Assembly: GCA_002284615.2 (NCBI GenBank)
Contig: MU069567.1
Coordinates: forward strand, 107,072-117,912
Source: Dunaliella salina
Lineage: Eukaryota; Chlorophyta; Chlorophyceae; Chlamydomonadales; Dunaliellaceae
DNA: 10,841 bases
Direction of reading: 5' to 3'
Positions 1 through 8,830 of this stretch are shown here, piece after piece. Within the stretch, counting starts at the first letter, position 1, and every line of letters starts with the position of its first letter. Made by a program: the position numbers and the translations under genes. A model generated the notes under the pieces. The model worked only from the letters and a program-made list of their open reading frames with translations. It was not told the DNA's origin and made no database searches.

Positions 1-722
1 TGAGGATCCTGTTGACTTTTTGCCCAAGCTGCCCGCTACCAATTGGCCATTTGTCTGAATTTTCATTTACCTGTTTCCAGGTCGGCTATGAGTGGATGTC
101 TGTCCCATTCCATGTTTCTTTTTCAGCTTGCGTGTTTCCTTGCTTATTGTCGAAAGATTTGGTACCTGAATGACCACCATATACTGGAATTGCTTGCTTC
201 CAAAGAACGCCGTGCAACTTGGGCTTGTCAAGCTAGAGTCCCCTGCCCTCATTTCAGCATTTTCCCTGCTTTCATTTCAGCATGCTCCCACCTAAGACTG
301 TGTGCTGTCGGTTGACGTAGAGAGGCAGCATGCTGCGAGAGGTTGATGTCGAGAGGTTGATGTCAAGGAAAAGAACAGATTGATGTCGGGACTACACATG
401 GTGTTGCAGAAGCCCCCTGACGCTGCCCAAAACGCAAACCATGCGTCGCCGCCCAAAGAGAAAGAAAAGACAAGTCTGCGCAGGCCAGAGGCCGCATGCA
501 TGAAGGGAAGGTCCCCTAACTAGCAAGCCAGCAGGGGCCTCACCCGAAGGCCCTTGAGCCCTTCTCTTGACACAGCTAGACTACATGCCAGAAACCAAGC
601 CCTAAGTGCTGGAAACCAAGCTGCCAAATGTCCACACTGTAACTGCTGCCAAGCAAGCACTTTGCCCACTTAAGTTCACAAAATGCTGAATCGCTGTCCA
701 AGCTGACGCGCAACCTGCGACA
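1..722. other. Upstream non-coding stretch, nothing recognised
   Basis: No reading frame here resembles the RME-8/GRV2 sequence expected just upstream of exon A, and no other gene is recognisable. It is probably intron of the same gene, since exon A is internal. The only local structure seen is a perfect 14-bp tandem pair (GAGAGGTTGATGTC at 337-350 and 351-364) with a weaker third TTGATGTC near 380. A run TTTCATTTCAG near 270-280 looks like a splice acceptor, but no recognisable exon follows it. Confidence 0.5.
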
Positions 723-1341
723 AGGCTGCATGCTGCCATCCAAAACTGATGCCCAATTGAATATTACAGACTTTGCTGCCTGACTCTGCCGGCGCTCAGG
801 GCAGCGTCGTCAAAAGTGTGGCTGTCGACTGCGTGCTGCCATACAATATTGGCATCCAATTAAAATTACAGGCACTGAATTGCTGCCTGCCCGACGCTGC
901 CTGCGCTCGCGGCTGCATGCCATCGGAACTGTGGCTGTGGACCGATTCCTGCCATACAGTATTGGCGTCCCATTAAATTAACAGCCACCAAATTGCTGCC
1001 CAACAATACCTGCATTCAGAGCTGCATGCCATCGGAAGTGTGGGTGTGGATTGCATGCTGCCGTACAACATTGGCGTCCCATTGAATTTGCAGCCACCAA
1101 ATTGCTGCCCGATGGTACCTGCATTCAGAGCTGCATGCCATCGGAAGTGTGGCTGTGGACTGCATGCTGCCGTACAAAATTGGCGTCCCATTGAATTTTA
1201 CAGCCACCAAATTGCTGCCCAACACTACCTGCTCTCAGGGCTGCGTGCCGTTGGATGTTTGGATTTCTCCACTGGGTAACGCATGGCTATTGACTGTGCA
1301 TTGCTGGAAACAAAAAGGAGATGGTGTCCTGGTGCGCTCAG
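723..1341 (+). repeat. ~109-bp tandem array ending at the exon A acceptor
   Basis: Each unit carries a block like GGCTGCATGCCATCGGAAGT, then a GTGGCTGTGGACTGCATGC-like block, an ATTGGCGTCCCATTGAAT-like block and AAATTGCTGCCC. The junction-equivalent bases (first base after CAG, or its degraded form) fall at 800, 911, 1020, 1129, 1239 and finally 1342, giving steps of 111, 109, 109, 110 and 103. A partial unit lies before 800. The last unit runs straight into exon A, so the array is made of copies of the exon A acceptor plus about 33 bases of exon. The copy at 911 has lost its AG; the others keep CAG. Confidence 0.85.
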
Positions 1342-2691
<1,350 letters not shown>

Positions 2692-2881
2692 CGCATCTTG
2701 CCCCCTGGACTTGTGGCGACTCTGTCCTCTTCACCCCCTGCCAATGCCCTCGCTGCACTTGCCCCTCTTCCCCCTCCCGCTCCTTCAGCTGCCCTCACCA
2801 TCTCAAGCCCTTGGAGTGCCTCCGGTGGAAACCAAACCTTCCCTGGAAGTGAGGCGCCTTATCCAGCAGCAGCTGCCCCAG
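2692..2881 (+). CDS. GRV2: Exon B of the RME-8/GRV2-like protein
   Basis: The exon has 190 nt: 63 codons plus one base of a split codon. It begins RILPPGLVATL, which lines up with the R-F-L-P-D-G-L-V motif of plant GRV2 directly after the exon A end. A Pro/Ala/Ser-rich segment with no clear counterpart follows, ending in a run of alanines. The left edge is CAG at 2689-2691 (phase 0) and the right edge is CCCCAG|GTATGG. The leftover G joins GA from exon C to make Gly, which supports this frame. A better-looking polypyrimidine acceptor at 2788 would give a different frame whose end does not fit exon C. The Pro/Ala part is unusual for a helical-repeat protein and may have come from the adjoining repeat array. 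Confidence 0.7.
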
Positions 2882-2989
2882 GTATGGCACTCATGAGTGG
2901 GGAAATCTGCTTTTGCTCCCTTTATTCAAGGAGGAGACATTCACAACGGATGCTCAAGGTTCGGCATCGACGCGTGGATGTGGTTTTTG

Positions 2990-4720
2990 GTCCGAATATT
3001 TTGCAGGCAGGCATAAGGGCCGAAGTGAAACAACAGGATGTGCTTTTGGTTTGCATGTGTTGCAGGCAGGCACGAAGGCAGGGGTAAGACGCAAGAATGG
3101 TCGTGTTGTACGCGTGAGGACATGAGGGCTTGCTGGTTTCATAGCCCAGCCCTCATGTCCTCTGCGTCACTGCAATGTGGGGCTGGAAGTCAAGTGAAAC
3201 GATAGGATGTGCTTCTAGGTATGCACATTTTGTAGGCAGACACAAGGGCAGAAGTAATGTGAATAAAAAAAAAAAAGAATGCTTCTTAGCATGCACATTT
3301 TGCAGGCATGCATGAAGGCAGGAGTAAAACACACAGATAATCATGTTGTGCGCATGAGGACAAGAGAGTTTTCTGGTTCTAGCCCGGCTCCTGAGGCGTG
3401 TCCCTTACATGGAGGGTTACTTAGGTATGCATATTTTGTCAGAGGGGGGCAACTGGCCCATGCTTTGCCAGATATGCTCTTTCCCAACTTTTTCTCTCAA
3501 ATCTGACCATGCCAACCATTTTTAATCCGTAAAAATATACCGTTTTTTCCACCAGAAATTCATGAAAATCGGAGGATCCCAGATCACTCTCCTGGCCCAG
3601 GTCACCCAAAAACGGACCCCAGCTCCACCCTGGGGCCATTTTTCACCCCCAAAAGTGTGTTCTGATTAACCTTATATGATATGCTACCATCCTGCATATT
3701 CAAAAATAGGAAAGGAGGAGGTCAAATTTTGACCTTTTTGGCACCCCTCACGGAGGGCCTCAGGCAAGCTTTTCTCTAAGGAAAATGACTGAAATTCTGT
3801 ATCTCACCAACCACTGGGTTATTTCGCTCCATTTTTTTGCAATGATATTATTTTGTTACAAGGACTCCACATCACTGAAAATCCCCCAATTTGGTGCAGT
3901 GGGTGATCTGGAATGGAGATTTTGTAGTAAAAACTAGGGTTTGCGCCGCGGCTGATCAGGCACATTCTCCGCAAATGAGTAGAAACATGCTTCAGTGCTA
4001 AAGGAACCAGTGGGTACCCAGTTAGAGCTTCAATCTACCAATTCGCGGTAAAGATGCGCTAGGAACATCCCCAAAATTCCTGATTTTAGGCCTTAATTGT
4101 CCACCTCTGATATTTTGTAGACACAAGGGCAGAAGTAATATGGAAAAAAAGCCATGATGTGCTTCTTAGCATGCACATTTTGCAGGCAAACATAAGGGCA
4201 GAAGTACAAGGCACGAACGGTCATGTTGTGAGCATGAGGACAGGAGAATTTCTGGTTTGTTTGGTTCCATAGCCCAGCCCTCATGCCCTCTGCTTCACTG
4301 CATTGTGGGGGCGGAAATAAAGTGAAACAATAGGATGTGCTTCTAGGTATGCATATTTTGTAGGCAGACACAAGGGCAGAAGTAATGTGGAAAAAAAAAA
4401 TGATGTGCTGCTTAGCATGCACATTTCGCAGGCAGGCATAAGGGCAGAAGTACAAGGCACAAATGGTCATGTTGTTGGTTTCACACCCCAGCCCTCACGC
4501 CCACTGTTGCAAAGCATGTGGGGGCAGAAGTAAAGTGAGGTTAAAGGATGTGCTTCCTGGTCGAATATGATGCTGACAGACACCAGAGCAGAGCAAGGAT
4601 GCATGGAAGGTCATTTTGTGAACATGTAGACATGAGGGCTCTGGTATGCGTGGTATCATACCACAGCACTCGTGTCCACTGGTTTACTGCGTGTGGGGGC
4701 AGGAGGGCAGGGCAGCGAGA
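2990..4720 (+). repeat. ~210-240-bp degenerate tandem repeat family
   Basis: Recurring blocks are AGGATGTGCTTCTAGGTATG, CATTTTGCAGGCAGGCATAA, GGGCAGAAGTAATGTGG followed by an A run, GGTCATGTTGTGAGCATGAG, and CCCAGCCCTCATG followed by CACTGCATTGTGGGG. AGGATGTGCTT-type sites are at about 3036, 3204, 4333 and 4547. Allowing for a 670-bp element inserted at 3440-4109, the order is regular. The open minus-strand frames here (for example 4093-4470) are by-products of the repeats. Confidence 0.8.
3440..4109. mobile_element. Non-autonomous DNA transposon, 670 bp, 9-bp target duplication
   Basis: The left end is CAGAGGGGGGCAA and the right end TTGTCCACCTCTG. Turned around, the right end matches 11 of the 13 left-end bases. 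The element is flanked by the perfect 9-bp direct repeat ATATTTTGT (3431-3439 and 4110-4118). Removing the element and one repeat restores GCATATTTTGT followed by AGACACAAGGGCAGAAG, almost as in the uninterrupted copy near 4350 of the host repeat. It is AT-rich compared with its surroundings and has no recognisable transposase. The superfamily is unassigned: 9-bp duplications suggest Mutator-like elements, while CAG-type ends also recall hAT or KDZ elements, which usually make 8-bp duplications. Confidence 0.85.
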
Positions 4721-4803
4721 TATGAAGAAAGCTAGACATGTAGCCAGATACAGGGACGTTGGCAAGTGCTTACAGAAAAGGAGGACAAGGAGGGCACCTG
4801 GCC

Positions 4804-4893
4804 AAACGTATTGTACCCAAGCAAGAAGGCCTCAACCAAACTCATCGTACCCAAGGAAGGAGGCCCAACCAAACACATTGTACCCAGTGCCCC
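4804..4893 (+). repeat. Three short tandem units, 33-34 bp
   Basis: Units starting at 4804, 4838 and 4871 share AAACNNATTGTACCCAAG with variations and end in a CTCAACC/CCCAACC block. A GTACC motif recurs just after (GGTACCAAGGTACCAAGACC). A fragment similar to the 182-bp family (CCACAAGCTGGTGCTTTTGC) follows at about 4920-4940. Confidence 0.75.
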
Positions 4894-4978
4894 TTTACTC
4901 GGGTACCAAGGTACCAAGACCACAAGCTGGTGCTTTTGCACGCGGTGCTTATTCGTTTCCAGGGCTGGACATTTTCTG

Positions 4979-5401
4979 CTGACGCCGTCAGGCGTAATTT
5001 ACGTTAATTAATTTACGTTCTCGACGTAAAAAAACCAGTTTTTGGCCGAAGATGACGGAAAACTCTTTTTTTGACGTCGACAATTTGGCATTTGCTTTTT
5101 TTTTGCAAAAAAAATGTCAGATACTAAAGAAGTTGTGAACAGCGCTGTGCAATTACGCTGTAAAATGGAAATGGCACCATTTTCACGGTGTAAATTTGGT
5201 TAACGCCACAAGGATTGCTAGGGCTGCATGTACGTCAAGGAATGCCTGTGAAACGGACAGGGCTGTGCAAATATGCCGTAAAATGGAAAGGGCACCGTTT
5301 TCAATAGTGCAAAATTGACATCAACGTCAGAAAGTTGTTTACGGTATCGTTTTTCCCTGACGGTGGGAAATGGTCAGTGATGAAAAAATTTAAAGCGTCA
5401 G
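4979..5401. other. AT-rich block with many CGTCA/TGACG motifs, possible inserted element
   Basis: Composition changes sharply here: A/T runs and frequent ACGT, CGTCA and TGACG motifs replace the surrounding repeat text. Two internal copies 118 bp apart begin GCTGTGCAATTACGCTGTAA (5144) and GCTGTGCAAATATGCCGTAA (5262). CTGACGC at 4979-4985 and GCGTCAG at 5395-5401 form a 7-bp inverted pair that could be ends, but no target duplication was found, and GACGTCAG at about 5469-5476 is a rival right edge. Fragments of the 182-bp family lie on both sides, which fits an insertion. Confidence 0.4.
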
Positions 5402-5505
5402 AAAATCAAGTGACCCATTGCGAACTCACTGGCCTCCAAGTGGACTCATAAGCTGTATTCAGATTCAAGACGTCAGAATTTTGCAACCTGAGTAAGAAGA
5501 TGAGT

Positions 5506-6600
5506 GAATGCTTGAACAAGGCAAGAGTAGCTCTCAAAGGCGCTGCCAGGGCTCCCTTGAAAGGATTGGTGAACATTAGATCAGTATCAATGTCTATCAA
5601 ACAAAGATCCCCACACTCAAGTTACCATGACTGCAAGCTGGTGCTTTTGCACATGGTGACATGCAGAGTATACCATGCTGATTTGTTTGTTTTGACAGAA
5701 CACTTGTCAAGGCGCAAGCAGCATTCACAATGCTTGTGGCATTCAGTGAATGTGGACATTAGGTCAGTATCAGTGTTTATCAAACAAAGATCCCCATACT
5801 CAAGTTATCAAGACCACAAGCTGGTGCTCTTGCACACAGTAAAATGCAGAGTATACCATGCTGATTTGTGTATTTGACAAAACACTTGTTTAGGCACTAG
5901 CAGCACTTGCAATGCTTGTGGCATTCAGTGGATGTGAACATTAGGTCAGTATCAGTGTTTATCAAACAAAGATCCCCATACTCAAGTTATCAAGACCACA
6001 AGCTGGTGCTCTTGCACACAGTAAAATGCAGAGTATACCATGCTGATTTGTGTACTTGACAAAACACTTGTTTAGGCACTAGCAGCACTTGCAATGCTTG
6101 TGGCATTCAGTGGATGTGAACATTAGGTCAGTATCAGTGTCTATCAAACGAAGATCCCCACACTCAAGTTATCAAGGCCACAAGCTGGTGCTCTTGCACA
6201 TGGTGACATGCAGAGTATACCACGCTGATTTGTTTGTTTTGACAGAACGCTAGTCAAGGCACAAGCAGCACTTGCAATGCTTGTGGTATTTAGTGAATGT
6301 GAACATTAGGTCAGTGTCAGTGTCTATCAAACAAAGATCCACACACACAAGTTATCAAGACCACAAGGTGGTGCTCTTGCACATGGTGACATGCAGATTG
6401 CTATGCTAACCCGTCTCACAGGCACTCCTTCACATACATGCAGACCTTGCAATCCTTGTGGCATTCAGTGAATGCGGACATCAAATATTGTCAGTACTAA
6501 TACAGAATGATATTGTTATCTCCACACTCAAATTCCTGAGACCACAATCTAGTGCTCTTGCAAACAGTGATGTGCAGAGTGCCTTGCTTACGTCTCCAAT
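5506..6600 (+). repeat. ~182-bp satellite-like tandem array
   Basis: Units begin GTGAACATTAGGTCAGTATC at 5569, 5752, 5934, 6116, 6299 and, more diverged, about 6474 (steps 183, 182, 182, 183, 175). Each includes TATCAAACAAAGATCCCCA, ACCACAAGCTGGTGCTCTTG, ATGCAGAGTATACCATGCTG and AATGCTTGTGGCATTCAGTG. The units starting at 5752 and 5934 differ at only a few positions, so that duplication is recent. No gene is seen in it. Confidence 0.92.
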
Positions 6601-6985
6601 ACATCCGTTTGGACGCGTTCGGCCCTCACCATCCTTGTGGCACGCAGCGCATCTGAAGTTAACACATCATTGTCAGTGTCTTTCACACGATGGCTGTCTC
6701 GTTGACGCTCATAAATTCATGCAGCCCTTGGAATCCTTGGGCTAGGCTAGCAGTCAGTCGTTTTGACTGGAGGCCTTGTAACTTGCAATCCTTGTGGCAT
6801 GCAGCGCATCTGAAATCAACGCATCATTGTCAGTGTCTTTCACAGGATGGCTGTCTCATTGACCCTCATATAGATTCATGCAGCCCTTGGGATCCTTGGG
6901 CTAGGCTAGCAGTCAGTCGTTTTGACTGGAGGCCTTGTAACCTTGTAACCTTGCAGCCTTTGCGCATTCAGTGGCTGTGAACATC
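6601..6985 (+). repeat. Two ~157-bp repeats with a CAGTCA stem-loop
   Basis: ATCCTTGTGGCACGCAGCGC at 6631 and its near copy at 6788 each start a unit that includes GCATCTGAA, CATTGTCAGTGTCTTTCACA, GATGGCTGTCTC, ATTCATGCAGCCCTTGG, GGGCTAGGCTAGCAGTCAG and TTTTGACTGGAGGCCTTGTA. The units lead on from the 182-bp array through the shared ATCCTTGTGGCATTCAG block, so they look like a derived subfamily. Stem-loops CAGTCA-N7-TGACTG are at 6751-6769 and 6910-6928. Confidence 0.85.
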
Positions 6986-7194
6986 AGATCACTGTGGGTA
7001 TCTAGCAAACGATGCTGATAAACCTATTTTTCATTTAGTTGTACAACCTAATAACCACGACCGTGTTTGTTTAACTTGTCACGCTCCCGTGCTTACATCC
7101 ACACTTTATGGATGGCACGTGACAAAGTATGAGTCTATCAGGCGATGATCAGGTGGTGCACTCTTGTCGTCAGCCATGAGTACCATGCTGGGGC

Positions 7195-7290
7195 TTTGTT
7201 TTGCTTTGCTTTTCTTCCTCTTTCCTTTTTTCTTCTCTTTTTTGTTTCTTTTTGTTTCGTTTCGTTTCATTCCGTTTGGTTTAGCTCCTG
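7195..7290 (+). other. T-rich tract upstream of the exon C acceptor
   Basis: This is a long T/C-biased stretch with TTTG, TTTC and TTTCG short repeats (TTTCGTTTCGTTTCATTCCG). It lies 70-160 bases before the acceptor at 7357 and may help define it, but it is further away than a normal polypyrimidine tract. The A-rich minus-strand frame across it is low-complexity, not a gene. Confidence 0.5.
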
Positions 7291-7357
7291 TTTGTCTTGC
7301 TTCTTTGCCATGCTGATGTGTACACACAGTGCCTTTTGGGTGCCCTGTGTTCCTTAG

Positions 7358-7592
7358 GAGCTGTGTCGCTGTGTGGGGGCATCGAGACCCCTGAGCTGAT
7401 CTGGGACAGGTCCATGGCGGAACACGCAGCAGCGTGCGTGGCTCGACTTGCTTCCGCCTGCTTCCGTCACCAGCAGCAACAGCAGCAGCAGGGAAGTGGG
7501 GGTGGTCTCACGGTGTGGGTGCCACCGCCGGGGGCTCTTGTTCACTACGCGCAGCTGGAGGGCGAAGTCATGGTCGGCGGTGTGTATTGCAG
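7358..7592 (+). CDS. GRV2: Exon C of the RME-8/GRV2-like protein, carrying an IWN-type motif
   Basis: The exon has 235 nt: two bases completing Gly, 77 codons, and two bases (AG) of an Arg codon. It reads AVSLCGG, then IETPELIWDRSM, which is the [N/T]-P-E-L-I-W core shared by human DNAJC13 (NPELIWND) and plant GRV2 (TPELVWTP). An amphipathic stretch (EHAAACVARLASACF) and seven glutamines follow, then a Trp-Val-Pro segment like the family's W-D-V-P/W-K-L-P, and LEGEVMVGGVYCR, matching family E-x-x-V-G-G-I/V-Y/F-x-R. The repeat is probably the last of the family's IWN repeats, judged from its place before the C-terminal region. The donor is CAG|GTAGGG; reading on would hit a stop at 7594. This and exon D are the strongest evidence for the gene. 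Confidence 0.9.
7471..7491 (+). repeat. In-frame CAG/CAA tract encoding 7 glutamines
   Basis: Seven Gln codons lie in the exon C frame, in the variable linker between the helix after PELIW and the Trp-Val-Pro segment. Relatives also have a charged or Gln-containing linker of variable length at this place. Confidence 0.9.
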
Positions 7593-7705
7593 GTAGGGGC
7601 AGGAAATGCGTGTTTGGCGCAGTGCGCAATCGCAGGGCGGGCTTTGGTGCATCGAGTGCAGCTGGAGGGCGAAGTCATGGTCGGCAGAGTGTATTGCAGG
7701 TAAGG
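7551..7705 (+). repeat. Duplicated exon C end and donor, 107-bp step
   Basis: The last 42 bases of exon C plus its donor (GCAGCTGGAGGGCGAAGTCA ... TATTGCAG|GTAGGG, from 7551) recur at 7658-7705 as an almost identical copy ending TATTGCAG|GTAAGG. The step is 107 bp, not a multiple of three. The second donor (GT at 7700) is closer to the GTAAG consensus than the first (GT at 7593), but using it would place a TAG in frame immediately after the original exon end. Confidence 0.93.
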
Positions 7706-7777
7706 TCAGGCAGTGCTTGATCGGGGCAGTCATGACACTTTTGTCGTCCGGGCAGCATTCTGTGCTGCTGCAAGTGT

Positions 7778-7960
7778 GTAGGCCAGCCTATCCAGATCAT
7801 TCAAAGCTTCCAGACACAGCAACAGTGTTGGTGTATAGGCCAGTGCAGTGCAATTCACAATTACAAAGTGTTTGCATATAGGACAGTGTATAGCAACAGT
7901 GTTAGTTTGTAGGCCAGCCTGTACAAGCCATTCTTAGCTTTTAGGCGCAGCAAACTTATT
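7778..7960 (+). repeat. Two diverged repeats, 131-bp step
   Basis: GTAGGCCAGCCTATCCAGAT with CATTCAAAGCTTCCAGACAC at about 7778 recurs as GTAGGCCAGCCTGTACAAGC with CATTCTTAGCTTTTAGGCGC at about 7909. Shorter echoes between them (GCAACAGTGTTGGTGTATAG and GCAACAGTGTTAGTTTGTAG) give an inner half-period. Confidence 0.75.
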
Positions 7961-8083
7961 GCTTGTTTGTTCTTTTTCATATCTATGGGATGCATTGGCG
8001 CTAAGCTGCAATGGAAGCATCTTCCCTCTCTCTGAGGCATTTGCAGACACCAGCCACATGTTGGGTCCGTTAGCAGATATTAG

Positions 8084-8204
8084 AAGGTTGGGTAGAGAGG
8101 GTGGAGCATGTGGCAAAAGAGGGTCAAGAGGTCCCTTTGGGGCCTCTGTAGCCCCCTTTGAAGCATCTTTTGCCAACTTCTCAACCCTCTTTTGACAACC
8201 CTAG
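8084..8204. repeat. Imperfect foldback of about 120 bp
   Basis: The 10-bp inverted pair TGGCAAAAGA (8111-8120) and TCTTTTGCCA (8166-8175) is exact. Outside it, GGTTGGGTAGAGAGGGT on the left faces ACCCTCTTTTGACAACCCT on the right with mismatches. The sequence could form a long hairpin in DNA or in intron RNA. No flanking target duplication was confirmed, so it is not called a transposon. Confidence 0.55.
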
Positions 8205-8351
8205 ACAAGAGTCCTCAACCGGGGTAGGGTGCCTTTGCACACACTGGTCCTTGCTGGGGACCCTGACACATGACCAAATGGCTCCATATGGTGTCTCTGT
8301 GAACACCCTCAGGTTTTGGAGGATGACAAGCACTGGCGACTGCCGCCTCCT

Positions 8352-8616
8352 TGCGACCCAGTGTCTTAAAAAGAAAATATATAGCCCAGCAGTCATGCTT
8401 TTTGACTGAGTGGCTCCTTTCTTGTAAACCTCGCGACTCGGTGTCTTGAAAAAGAAATATAGCCCAGCAGTCATGCGTTTTGACTGGGTGGCTCCTTTCT
8501 TGTAAACCTTGTGAACCTTGCGACCCGGTGCCTTGAAAAAAATATGGCCCAGCAGTCATGCGTTTTGACTGGGTGGCTCCTTTCTTGCAAACCTCGTGAA
8601 CCTTGCGACCCGGTGC
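8352..8616 (+). repeat. Three ~78-85-bp tandem units with the CAGTCA stem-loop
   Basis: GCCCAGCAGTCATGC-type blocks at about 8383, 8461 and 8546 are each followed by TTTTGACTGGGTGGCTCCTT and TCTTGTAAACC, then TTGCGACCCGGTGCCTTGAA. Each holds the stem CAGTCA, a 7-base loop and TGACTG (8390-8408, 8468-8486, 8553-8571). The same stem-loop occurs in intron 2. Confidence 0.88.
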
Positions 8617-8830
8617 CTGTACCCCAGAAATAGATTAACCACCCTCCACAACAAATGCCCGTGCACCCCATAAATAGATGAACCCTGCTCAACAATGAAC
8701 ATTTCCCTCTCCCTTGGAGGGTCGCAAACCCTTGCGAATACTCTGCAGCCTCATCCTTTGTTTGCTGCCCCATCCTTTGCTTGATTTCTTATCCTCCGTT
8801 TGCTACCTCGTCCTTTGTTTGTTACCCCAG
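8617..8830 (+). repeat. Two small repeat clusters: ~42-bp pair and CCTTTGTTTGC-type units
   Basis: CCCCAGAAATAGATTAACCA and CCCCATAAATAGATGAACCC form a two-copy repeat (about 8620-8700). From about 8750, pyrimidine-rich units of roughly 20 bases (TCCTTTGTTTGCTGCCCC, ATCCTTTGCTTGATTTCT, TCCTCCGTTTGCTACCTC, TCCTTTGTTTGTTACCCC) run into the first AG of the exon D acceptor array. They resemble repeated polypyrimidine tracts. Confidence 0.65.

Larger units (their letters stand above)
2882..7357 (+). other. Intron 2 (phase 1), about 4.5 kb, repeat-filled
   Basis: The donor is CAG|GTATGG and the acceptor GTTCCTTAG|GAG. The phase-1 junction rebuilds Gly and gives G-A-V-S-L ahead of IETPELIW, matching the spacing in GRV2 within a residue or two. 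Nothing coding was recognised inside; frames open for up to about 140 codons lie in repeats and resemble each other, not known proteins. Its parts are listed separately. The only stretch without clear repeat content is about 6985-7195, which holds just a degenerate fragment of the 182-bp family near 7130-7190. Confidence 0.75.

Noticed and set aside
2789..2881. Shorter exon B using the pyrimidine-rich acceptor TCCTTCAG
   Set aside because: The acceptor looks good, but the resulting frame ends in phase 0, does not fit the phase-1 start of exon C, and loses the RILPPGLV match.
4093..4470. 125-codon minus-strand frame rich in His, Cys and Phe
   Set aside because: It lies in the ~210-240-bp repeats, and similar peptides reappear at 3153-3344 and nearby; it also crosses the edge of the 670-bp element.
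4687..4705. GCGTGTGGGGGCA in intron 2 as a copy of the exon C start (GCTGTGTGGGGGCA)
   Set aside because: The shared stretch is only about a dozen G/T-rich bases and belongs to a diverged block of the local repeat; not enough to call a sixth duplicated junction.
5506..6600. CRISPR-like array
   Set aside because: Whole 182-bp units are repeated without unique spacers, and the context is a eukaryotic intron.
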